Shown here piece after piece: positions 1 through 5,623 of a stretch of DNA of 9,438 nt. Each line of letters begins with the position of its first letter. Within the stretch, counting starts at the first letter, position 1. This DNA comes from Bacilli bacterium (lineage in GTDB: Bacteria; Bacillota_I; Bacilli_A; RF39; UBA660): positions 1 through 9,438 of the forward strand of contig JAILLM010000172.1 in assembly GCA_024693165.1 (NCBI GenBank), in the 5' to 3' direction. Under the pieces are notes generated by a model that worked only from the letters and a program-made list of their open reading frames with translations, was not told the origin of the DNA and ran no database searches. Made by a program: the position numbers and the translations under genes.

Positions 1-450
1 TATATGAATCATAACTATGGTTTAGTAATATTTAACTTAGTATTCTTTATGCCTATTAATATTAAGGGTTATTTTGAATGGGATAAACACGATAAAGAAA
101 ATGAAGTTGAAAATAGAGGTTTAGGATTTGAAAAAGGTATATTAACTATAACTATATCTTTATTCGCAGGTTTAATAGTAGCTTATTTATTAAGTTTAAT
201 ACCTGGTGAGAGATTAGAGTTTTTAGATGCTTATACTAATGTTATTAGTTTTATTGCAGGTATCCTTTTAATGCTTAGATATAATGAATCATGGATGCTT
301 TATTTAGTTAATAATATACTTGATTTATCTTTATGGATTATTAATTTCAAAGAAGACGGATTTGATTCATTTATGGTTCTTTTAATGAGTATCATGTATT
401 TAACAATAAATGTATATGCATTATTTAAATGGAGGGGCAACGATGAATAA
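1..450 (+). CDS. PnuC-family vitamin transporter, 3' part (5' end outside window)
   Basis: C-terminal part of a PnuC-type membrane transporter, a family that takes up nicotinamide riboside or, in related branches (PnuT and others), thiamine or other vitamins by facilitated diffusion. The frame is open to the left edge, and the first visible ATG (base 4) lies inside a membrane segment, so the real start is upstream; family members usually have over 200 residues and only about 149 are visible. Counting from that Met, hydrophobic segments lie near 6-22, 45-65, 74-91, 96-114 and 120-141. The family-like pieces are NLVFFMPINIKGYFEW near 11-26 and the E-S-W...NN...D...LW segment near 95-111. A hydrophilic, charged loop (about 27-45) separates two of the helices. 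The gene ends in TAA at 448-450, inside the start of the next gene, so the two are probably translationally coupled. Family assignment is fairly firm; the substrate cannot be read from this fragment. Confidence 0.82.
   Translation, partial: YMNHNYGLVIFNLVFFMPINIKGYFEWDKHDKENEVENRGLGFEKGILTITISLFAGLIVAYLLSLIPGERLEFLDAYTNVISFIAGILLMLRYNESWMLYLVNNILDLSLWIINFKEDGFDSFMVLLMSIMYLTINVYALFKWRGNDE
431..437 (+). promoter_or_regulatory. Ribosome binding site that fixes the start at 443
   Basis: GGAGGGG lies 5 bases before the ATG at 443. An in-frame ATG at 410 has no comparable purine-rich site before it and would lie far inside the upstream transporter gene. The start at 443 also places the HAD nucleophile motif at the usual distance from the N-terminus. 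The site sits in the last codons of the PnuC gene, which fits coupled translation. Confidence 0.85.
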
Positions 451-2182
451 TTACAAGAAATTTATATTTGATATTGACTATACAATTTTAATTCCGGATT
501 GGTCTAAGGAAGATGATTACTTTAGAGAGTGTATTCCTTTAGAAGAACAAGAAAGATTCTTTGAACTTAAACAAAGTATTATGAATAAATATGAACTTGA
601 GTATCCTAGATATGATACTAAAACTTTAAGTGATTTTTTTAAGTCATATAATTTAACTGTTAGTGAAGATGTTATTAATGGTTGGATGATTCATAATGGA
701 GAAACTATTATTGATGAAGTAGTAGATGGAGTTAAAGATTTATTTAAATACTTAAAAGATAATGGTAAAGAAATAGTAATACTAACTAGTTGGTTTAGTG
801 GAACTCAAATACCTAGACTTAAAAGAGCTGGTTTATATGAGTATATAGATAAAATAGTTGCAGGTGAAGATGCAATGAAACCTGATTTAGAATCATTTAC
901 ACTTGCAATTGGAGATACTCCAAAAAGTGATTGTATTATGATTGGAGACTCAATCAAGAGTGATAAGAATGGTGCAGATAATGCAGGAATAGATTCTTAT
1001 ATAGTAGATAAGAATAATACTATCAGAGATATCTTAAATATTCTTACAGGAAAAAGAGTAATAGCTAATTATAATGAATGTTTAACTAACTTAGCATGTT
1101 CTATTAGTAAATACTTTGGAGCTAGTTTCAAACATAATACATTAGACTATGTAGATAAAATATTAGAAGAAAAGAAACCTAAGAATGTAGTAACTATTCT
1201 ATTTGATGGAATGGGTTCTTATATATTAGATAAACATTTAAATAAAGATTCATTCTTTATGAAAAATAAATTAAAAAATATTACAAGTGTATTTCCTGCG
1301 ACTACAGTAGCAGCTACTACAAGTATAAGAACAGGTTTAAATCCATGTGAAACAGGAATGCTTGGATGGACAATGTACTTTGATGAATGTAAAGATACTT
1401 TTGTTTCATTCTTTGGTACAAGAAAAACAGATGAAACTTGGACACCAGTTGATGAAGCATTGGAATATAGTAAAAAGTATTTACGTCATAAAGAAGTAAT
1501 AGAAAGAATCAACGAAGAAACAAATAATAAAGGATATAAAGTAATGCCTTTTGATTCTGATTCTTACACAGATTTAGATAATATGTTTGAAAAAATAGAA
1601 TCACTTGTTAATTCTAGTGATGATAAAAAATATATTTATGCATATAATGATGAACCAGATCATTCAATGCATGATTTTGGTACATTTGATATTTTTGTTG
1701 GTGATCTAATTAGAGAAAGAGAAAAGAAAGTATTTGAGTTATCTATGAAACTTAAAGATACAATTATTTTTGTAATAGCAGATCATGGACACTTAGAAGA
1801 GGAAGACTATCAATTAGTTAATTATCCAGACATTGTTGACTGTCTAAGAGAATTACCTTCAATTGAACCAAGAGCAACTGCATTCTTCATTAAAGAAGGT
1901 ATGAATGAAAGATTCGAAGAATTATTTAATAAATACTTTAGTGAAGATTATAATCTTTATACTAAAGAAGAAGTTATTAATAATAAATTCTTTGGAGATG
2001 GAGAAGAGAATCCTAAATTTAGAAGTGAATTAGGAGACTATTTAGCTATATCACATTCTAAAAAAGCATTTATTTATGATGGTGACTGTAGATTAAAATC
2101 ACATCATGCTGGTAATACTAGAAATGAAGTATTTATTCCATTAATTGTTATAGATACTAATGAGGTAAATGAGGAAATATAA
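443..2182 (+). CDS. Fused HAD phosphatase + type I phosphodiesterase/nucleotide pyrophosphatase
   Basis: A 579-residue protein made of two phosphohydrolase domains. Residues 1 to about 205 are a HAD-superfamily phosphatase: motif I D10-I-D12-Y-T14, motif II T115/S116 after a hydrophobic strand, motif III K146-P, and motif IV GDS-IKSD with D169 and D174. The insert between motifs I and II looks like a helical C1 cap. Residues from about 245 to 575 resemble the type I phosphodiesterase/NPP branch of the alkaline phosphatase superfamily. They show D255 (LFDGMG), a nucleophile Thr at 287 or 288 (FPATT), D406 and H410 (EPDHSMH), D447-H448 (ADHGH) and a late His at 554/555 (SHHAG). All metal-ligand positions appear to be present. 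There is no signal peptide, so it is probably cytoplasmic. It overlaps the PnuC gene, suggesting it processes phosphorylated forms of the imported vitamin or its dinucleotide cofactor (for example NAD to NMN to nicotinamide riboside); this is inference. Each domain is clear; the substrate is unknown. Confidence 0.85.
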   Translation: MNNYKKFIFDIDYTILIPDWSKEDDYFRECIPLEEQERFFELKQSIMNKYELEYPRYDTKTLSDFFKSYNLTVSEDVINGWMIHNGETIIDEVVDGVKDLFKYLKDNGKEIVILTSWFSGTQIPRLKRAGLYEYIDKIVAGEDAMKPDLESFTLAIGDTPKSDCIMIGDSIKSDKNGADNAGIDSYIVDKNNTIRDILNILTGKRVIANYNECLTNLACSISKYFGASFKHNTLDYVDKILEEKKPKNVVTILFDGMGSYILDKHLNKDSFFMKNKLKNITSVFPATTVAATTSIRTGLNPCETGMLGWTMYFDECKDTFVSFFGTRKTDETWTPVDEALEYSKKYLRHKEVIERINEETNNKGYKVMPFDSDSYTDLDNMFEKIESLVNSSDDKKYIYAYNDEPDHSMHDFGTFDIFVGDLIREREKKVFELSMKLKDTIIFVIADHGHLEEEDYQLVNYPDIVDCLRELPSIEPRATAFFIKEGMNERFEELFNKYFSEDYNLYTKEEVINNKFFGDGEENPKFRSELGDYLAISHSKKAFIYDGDCRLKSHHAGNTRNEVFIPLIVIDTNEVNEEI

Positions 2183-2226
2183 TGGCTTATTTTACTTTAT
2201 TTTTGCTTTTTGGGTCTTTTAAGTTT

Positions 2227-2260
2227 AATGTAATTATTGTAAACAATAATTACATTTTTT
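2227..2260 (+). terminator. Intrinsic terminator after the phosphohydrolase gene
   Basis: The arms 2227-2240 and 2243-2256 are perfect reverse complements (AATGTAATTATTGT). Allowing for a workable loop, this gives a 12-13 bp stem with a TAAA-type loop. It is followed by T at 2255-2260 and more T-rich sequence. The stem is AT-rich but long. The opposite strand has no T-tract after the hairpin, so it should work only in the + direction. This and the following promoter account for most of the 128-base gap. Confidence 0.8.
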
Positions 2261-2279
2261 ATTTATGATTATTTATATT

Positions 2280-2288
2280 TGTTATAAT
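2280..2288 (+). promoter_or_regulatory. Extended -10 promoter for the YitT-family gene
   Basis: TGTTATAAT is a perfect TGn-TATAAT extended -10 element. No good -35 hexamer is present at 16-18 bases upstream, as is often true of extended -10 promoters. The predicted transcription start is near 2295. The ribosome site AGGAGGT follows at 2299-2305, six bases before the ATG at 2311, so the leader would be only about 16 bases. Confidence 0.75.
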
Positions 2289-2310
2289 TATTAAGAATAG
2301 GAGGTCTCGT

Positions 2311-3174
2311 ATGAGTAAACTTAGAAAAACTAATTATTTTAGTATTATTGTTAATTATTTATTTATAATTGTTGGATCTATACTTGCTGCATTTGCTATT
2401 GAATGTTTCTTAGTTCCTAATTCAATCTTAGACGGTGGAGTAAATGGTATAAGTATTATTTTAAATTTAAAGTTTGGTTTAAATTTAAGTTTATTAATAA
2501 TTCTTATTAATATTCCATTTATGTATGTTGGTTATAAAAATTTAGGCTGGAAATTTATTACAAAAGCGTTATTTAGTATTATTACTTTTTCAATATGCTT
2601 AGAGATCTTTAAAGATGTAAAAGAAATTACTGATAATATACTTCTTGCATGTGTATATGGTAGTGCACTTCTTGGTTGTGGGGTTGGTATAATTATTAAA
2701 TGTGGAGGATGCCTTGATGGTACTGAATCAGTTGGTATTGTTATAAGTAAAAAGACTAATTTTTCGGTTGGACAATTTGTACTTTTATGTAATGTAATTA
2801 TATTTGGTGTTGCTGGAATATTCTTTGGTGTGGATAGAGCATTATACTCATTACTTGCTTATTTTATTACTTCAAAGGTTGTTGATGAAATAAGTGAAGG
2901 ATTAAATAAGGCTAAAGCTGCTATGATAATTACAAATGATGGTAAAGAAATAACAGAAGCTATTTATAAAAATATTGGAAGAACAGTTACTAGACTTGAA
3001 GGAACAGGATTTATAAGTGGAAACAAAGAAGTTCTATATTGTGTTTTAACTAGAATCGAAATACCAGAACTTAAAAGAATTGTTTTAGAAAGTGATGCTT
3101 CTGCATTTATAACTATTAGTGATATTTCAGAGATAATAGGAAATCATATTAAGAGTAATAAGGAAATAAAATAA
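2311..3174 (+). CDS. YitT-family (DUF161/DUF2179) membrane protein
   Basis: A 287-residue protein of the YitT family: an integral membrane N-terminal part (YitT_membrane/DUF161) followed by a cytosolic DUF2179 domain. Hydrophobic segments lie near 11-33, 40-52, 57-76, 85-103, 109-130, 154-173 and 175-190. Family-like signatures include the FLVPNSILDGGVNGIS stretch (33-48), the glycine-rich GG-LDGTES segment at 132-140, and ALYSLLAYFITSKVVDEI near 177-194. The C-terminal domain (about 205-277) has the usual GxGFISG-K-VLYC-L and IPELKRIV pieces. Length is normal for the family. YitT-type proteins are widespread in Bacillota and often present in several copies; their molecular role is not firmly established, although transport has been suggested. 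The gene stands alone, with its own extended -10 promoter and a terminator overlapping its stop codon. Family assignment is confident; function is not known. Confidence 0.92.
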   Translation: MSKLRKTNYFSIIVNYLFIIVGSILAAFAIECFLVPNSILDGGVNGISIILNLKFGLNLSLLIILINIPFMYVGYKNLGWKFITKALFSIITFSICLEIFKDVKEITDNILLACVYGSALLGCGVGIIIKCGGCLDGTESVGIVISKKTNFSVGQFVLLCNVIIFGVAGIFFGVDRALYSLLAYFITSKVVDEISEGLNKAKAAMIITNDGKEITEAIYKNIGRTVTRLEGTGFISGNKEVLYCVLTRIEIPELKRIVLESDASAFITISDISEIIGNHIKSNKEIK

Positions 3175-3189
3175 TTATTTCCTTTTTTT
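3160..3189 (+). terminator. Intrinsic terminator overlapping the YitT-family stop codon
   Basis: The arms AAGGAAATAA (3160-3169) and TTATTTCCTT (3175-3184) form a perfect 10 bp stem with a five-base loop AATAA that contains the TAA stop (3172-3174). A run of seven T follows at 3183-3189. The left arm is therefore coding sequence for the last residues of the protein. Confidence 0.85.
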
Positions 3190-3196
3190 ATTTTTG

Positions 3197-3205
3197 TGTT
3201 ATTAT
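3197..3205 (+). promoter_or_regulatory. Extended -10 promoter for the radical SAM gene
   Basis: TGTTATTAT matches TGn-TATAAT at all but one position and begins eight bases after the preceding T-tract. The region where a -35 box would lie is occupied by the upstream terminator. The likely start point is near 3212, giving a leader of about 15 bases; the ribosome site GAGGG (3215-3219) lies seven bases before the ATG at 3227. Confidence 0.65.
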
Positions 3206-3226
3206 ATATAGCACGAGGGATAAAAT

Positions 3227-4057
3227 ATGAAAGTTGAGAGAATATATTTAGAATTAACTAGAATGTGTACAATCGAATGTGAACATTGTCTTAGAGGTGA
3301 ACGTAGAAATGAATTCATGTCTCAAGAAACTATTGATAATGTTTTTAAAGATGTTACTGAAGTAGAAACTTTACTTTTAACTGGTGGGGAACCTTTACTT
3401 GCTTTAAAACAAATAAAAGAAATCTTAAATGTTATTCATAATAATAAAATTATAATTAATTCTATTCTTTTAATAACTAATTGTACAGTTTTAAATGACG
3501 ATATACTTAATGCTTTAAGTGATTTATCTAATGATTCTAAACTTAATGTAAAACTTTCATATGATACGTTCCATTATTTAGAATTATGTAGATTAAATTT
3601 ATTAGATAAGAGAACAGAAAATGCTGAAATATTAAAAGAAAAATTTAATGCTTCAGATTATTTTGATTATAGTAAAGCACCTAAAAATAGTAAAGAATTG
3701 ATTTATCCAATTGGTAAAGCTGCAAATCTCACTTTAAAAAGATTAGATGAAATTAATATAGTTAAAAATACTAACTATGATTTTAATTATTATGAGTTAG
3801 TTCCATATACATTTTATGACACTTGTTATAATGAAGAAGATAATGAAATAGAAGGTATTGTAAGTGTTGATGTAAATGGTAATGTTGTTTCATATTCCTT
3901 ACCATTTGATGAAGAAGATAACGAAGCTTTAACTTATGATTCTAATATTAATAAGAATGGACTATTAAATGCTTGTTTAAATTATATTAATAATAAAAAT
4001 CAAGATGAATTTAAAAATGAAACATTAAAAGTTTATAAAAAAATTAAAAATGCTTAA
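3227..4057 (+). CDS. Radical SAM protein, substrate unknown
   Basis: A 276-residue radical SAM enzyme. The 4Fe-4S-binding motif is C14-x3-C18-x2-C21, followed by LRGE, a form seen in a branch with the motif CxxxCxHCLRG. The SAM-binding glycine motif LTGGEP is at 51-56, after a hydrophobic strand. The enzyme would cleave S-adenosylmethionine to make a 5'-deoxyadenosyl radical in the cytosol. The C-terminal part (about 190-250) has a strand-rich segment, VSVDVNGNVVSYSLPF near 212-227, that recalls the position of a SPASM domain. The clustered cysteines of SPASM are missing: only scattered Cys at 86, 121, 200 and 250 remain. No small peptide precursor, maturase partner or transporter is adjacent, so a RiPP role is not supported. 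It stands as a single-gene unit with its own promoter and terminator. Superfamily is certain; reaction is not known. Confidence 0.88.
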   Translation: MKVERIYLELTRMCTIECEHCLRGERRNEFMSQETIDNVFKDVTEVETLLLTGGEPLLALKQIKEILNVIHNNKIIINSILLITNCTVLNDDILNALSDLSNDSKLNVKLSYDTFHYLELCRLNLLDKRTENAEILKEKFNASDYFDYSKAPKNSKELIYPIGKAANLTLKRLDEINIVKNTNYDFNYYELVPYTFYDTCYNEEDNEIEGIVSVDVNGNVVSYSLPFDEEDNEALTYDSNINKNGLLNACLNYINNKNQDEFKNETLKVYKKIKNA

Positions 4058-4078
4058 GATTTGCTTAAGTATTTTTTT
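4049..4078 (+). terminator. Intrinsic terminator containing the radical SAM stop codon
   Basis: AATGCTTAAG (4049-4058) pairs with CTTAAGTATT (4064-4073) with one G-U pair, around the loop ATTTG. A run of seven T lies at 4072-4078, and upstream A residues can extend the pairing. The TAA stop (4055-4057) is within the left arm. Confidence 0.85.
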
Positions 4079-4079
4079 A

Positions 4080-4107
4080 TTGCAATTCACTTGACAAGTT
4101 ATATAAT
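4080..4107 (+). promoter_or_regulatory. Promoter for the SLC1-type symporter gene
   Basis: TATAAT is exact at 4102-4107. The -35 candidate TTGCAA (4080-4085, four of six consensus bases) is 16 bases upstream. A perfect TTGACA at 4091-4096 is only five bases from the -10, too close to pair with it, and no second -10 exists at the right distance from it. The predicted start is near 4114, directly at the ribosome site AAGGAAGG (4114-4121), giving a leader of about 15 bases. Confidence 0.65.
4089..4099 (+). promoter_or_regulatory. Possible operator: palindrome in the promoter spacer
   Basis: ACTTG-A-CAAGT is a perfect 11-base palindrome placed between the proposed -35 and -10 boxes, where a bound repressor or activator would directly affect polymerase. 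It contains the misplaced TTGACA. It could be chance in such AT-rich DNA, and no regulator gene is adjacent. The same palindrome was not seen at the other promoters of this window. Confidence 0.3.
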
Positions 4108-4128
4108 GTAGGTAAGGAAGGTGTATGT

Positions 4129-5529
4129 ATGAAGAAATTTTTAAAGAACTATCGTAGTACTTTAATTCTATTATTTTCAGTTATACTTGGAGCAGTAATT
4201 GGAATAATATTTAAAGAAAAAACTGCAGTTCTAAAACCATTTGGTGATGTATTCTTAAACTTATTATTAGTATCTATCGTACCGTTAATATTTTTAACTA
4301 TTTCAACATCAATTGGTAAGATGGAAAGTCCAAAAAGAATTGGTAAAATTCTTGCATCAATTATCGGTGTTTTCTTAGTTACTTCTTTAATTGCATGTGT
4401 AGTTGCATTTTTTGTAACTAAACCAATTAATTTAGTTAATGTAAGTGATACTGATAAAATCAAATCTATTTTTGAAGTTGCTGAAGAAGCAGAAAAAGTT
4501 GATATTATGGAATCTACTGTTAATTTATTAACAGTTAATGATTTCTCTAAACTTTTATCTAAGAGTAATATTATTGCTTTACTAGTATTCTCAATTATTG
4601 TTGGTATAGCAATTAATATGGCTAAAGAGAAAGGCGAAAAGTTTAAAGAAGTACTTATAAGTGCTAATGAAGTAATGCAAAATATAATTAAAATAATTAT
4701 GTATTATGCTCCAATTGGATTAGGATGTTATTTTGCTTACTTAATAGGAACTTTTGGTGCATCAATTGGTGCTGGTTTCTTAAAAACATTTATTATTTAT
4801 ACAGTAGTATGTGTTTTATTCTATTTCATTTTTTATACTATTTATGCATTTGTTGCTGGTGGTAAAAAAGGTGTTAAAGTATTTTGGAAAAATGTATTCC
4901 CATCTACAGTTACAAGTTTAGCTACTTGTTCAAGTGCTGCTTCAATTCCAGTAAATGTTGAAACAGCTAAAAGAATGGGAGTACCTAATGATATAGCTGA
5001 AACTACAATTCCAATGGGTACTAGTTTTCATAAAGATGGAAGCATTATTGGATCTGTATTTAAGATTATGTTCTTAGTTTGTTTATTTGGTGGTAATGTT
5101 TCTACATTTAAGATTTTAGGTGTAGCATTACTTGCTAACTTACTTATTACTGGAGTTCCAATTGGTGGTGGAACTATTTCAGAAATGATGATTTTAAGCT
5201 TAATGGGTTATCCATTTGAAGCTTTACCAATTTTAACTATGATTGCTACTATTATAGATCCACCAGCTACTATGTTAAATGTAGTTGGAGATTCAGCATC
5301 AGCAATGATGGTTACTAGAATTATTGAAGGTAAGAATTGGTTAAAAGGTGAAGAAAAAGTAAAAGTAAAAAAAGAAGTAGTTAAGAAAGAAGCTAAAGTT
5401 GAAAAGAAAGTTGAAAAGAAAACTAAGGCTTTAAAACCTAAAACTAAAAAGGTAGCTACAAGCACTAAAAAAGCTAATACTAAAAAGGCTAGTGCAAAAA
5501 CTAAGAAGAATACAAAGAAAACTAAATAA
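4129..5529 (+). CDS. SLC1/DAACS-type amino acid symporter with lysine-rich C-terminal tail
   Basis: A 466-residue multi-pass membrane protein of the dicarboxylate/amino acid:cation symporter family, which imports amino acids or dicarboxylates by an elevator mechanism. Family landmarks occur in order: an N-terminal MKKFLKNY leader and first helices, the HP1 hairpin serines CSSAAS-IP (267-274), TM7 (297-305), the HP2 loop GVPIGGGT (342-349) and TM8 D377...T381-N384-GD388. By alignment to archaeal GltPh, the amine-binding Asp (D377) and cation-site N384 and D388 are kept. The TM7 NMDGT motif, however, reads HKDGS (301-305), and the side-chain-binding Arg of TM8 is Ala (A380). The substrate is therefore probably not glutamate or aspartate, and sodium coupling may differ. 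Residues 407-466 form an extra tail with 26 Lys in 60 residues, plus Ala, Thr and Val. Start is set by AAGGAAGG seven bases before the ATG. Family firm; substrate unknown. Confidence 0.9.
   Translation: MKKFLKNYRSTLILLFSVILGAVIGIIFKEKTAVLKPFGDVFLNLLLVSIVPLIFLTISTSIGKMESPKRIGKILASIIGVFLVTSLIACVVAFFVTKPINLVNVSDTDKIKSIFEVAEEAEKVDIMESTVNLLTVNDFSKLLSKSNIIALLVFSIIVGIAINMAKEKGEKFKEVLISANEVMQNIIKIIMYYAPIGLGCYFAYLIGTFGASIGAGFLKTFIIYTVVCVLFYFIFYTIYAFVAGGKKGVKVFWKNVFPSTVTSLATCSSAASIPVNVETAKRMGVPNDIAETTIPMGTSFHKDGSIIGSVFKIMFLVCLFGGNVSTFKILGVALLANLLITGVPIGGGTISEMMILSLMGYPFEALPILTMIATIIDPPATMLNVVGDSASAMMVTRIIEGKNWLKGEEKVKVKKEVVKKEAKVEKKVEKKTKALKPKTKKVATSTKKANTKKASAKTKKNTKKTK
5367..5373 (+). other. A7 run, possible slippage site at the base of the lysine tail
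   Basis: Seven A bases read as A-AAA-AAA in the gene's frame. A -1 shift here would read AAA-AAA-AGA-AGT-AGT-TAA and stop at 5382-5384, releasing the transporter with almost none of its tail. An AAGGTGA sequence about 15 bases upstream (5345-5351) resembles a Shine-Dalgarno stimulator. Function is speculative; lysine codons make A-runs likely in this region anyway. Confidence 0.2.
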
Positions 5530-5549
5530 GGAGGATTTCCTCCTTTTTT
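5528..5549 (+). terminator. Intrinsic terminator with SD/anti-SD stem
   Basis: AAGGAGG (5528-5534) pairs perfectly with CCTCCTT (5539-5545) around ATTT, with T at 5544-5549. This is the most GC-rich terminator stem in the window. It starts inside the TAA stop of the symporter gene (5527-5529). No ATG follows the AGGAGG at a usable distance, so it is not a ribosome site for a further gene. Confidence 0.9.
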
Positions 5550-5558
5550 ATTTTTAAT

Positions 5559-5586
5559 TTGACTTTTTTTTAAAAAGGTATATTAT
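5559..5586 (+). promoter_or_regulatory. Promoter for the L,D-transpeptidase lipoprotein gene
   Basis: TTGACT (5559-5564) and TATTAT (5581-5586) are separated by 16 bases; each hexamer has five of six consensus bases. The start would be near 5593, leaving a leader of about 31 bases, the longest in this window. The ribosome site before the ATG at 5624 is weak (GATAGG at 5612-5617, or the purine-rich GAGAGAAGAG just upstream). Confidence 0.7.
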
Positions 5587-5623
5587 ATATTCAATTTAAA
5601 AAGAGAGAAGAGATAGGTTAGTT

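Noticed and set aside
410..442. Upstream in-frame ATG at 410 as start of the HAD-phosphodiesterase gene
   Set aside because: No ribosome site precedes it, it lies deeper inside the PnuC gene, and GGAGGGG clearly serves the ATG at 443.
2183..2226. T-rich stretch right after the phosphohydrolase stop codon considered as a separate terminator
   Set aside because: No hairpin precedes the T-runs; the good hairpin is the one at 2227-2256.
2182..2268. Small ORF of 28 hydrophobic residues starting at ATG 2182 and overlapping the stop codon of the phosphohydrolase gene (TAATG), with GAGG upstream
   Set aside because: It runs through the whole terminator hairpin, is Phe/Leu/Asn-rich as expected from T-rich noncoding DNA, and has no recognisable pattern. 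Coupled translation is possible but unsupported.
4149..4463. Minus-strand open frame of 104 codons inside the symporter gene
   Set aside because: It is antisense to a well-conserved transporter, has no ribosome site of note, and its composition mirrors the opposite-strand codons.
5208..5465. Minus-strand open frame of 85 codons over the symporter tail
   Set aside because: Its Phe/Ser/Thr-rich sequence is the antisense of lysine codons; no promoter or ribosome site supports it.
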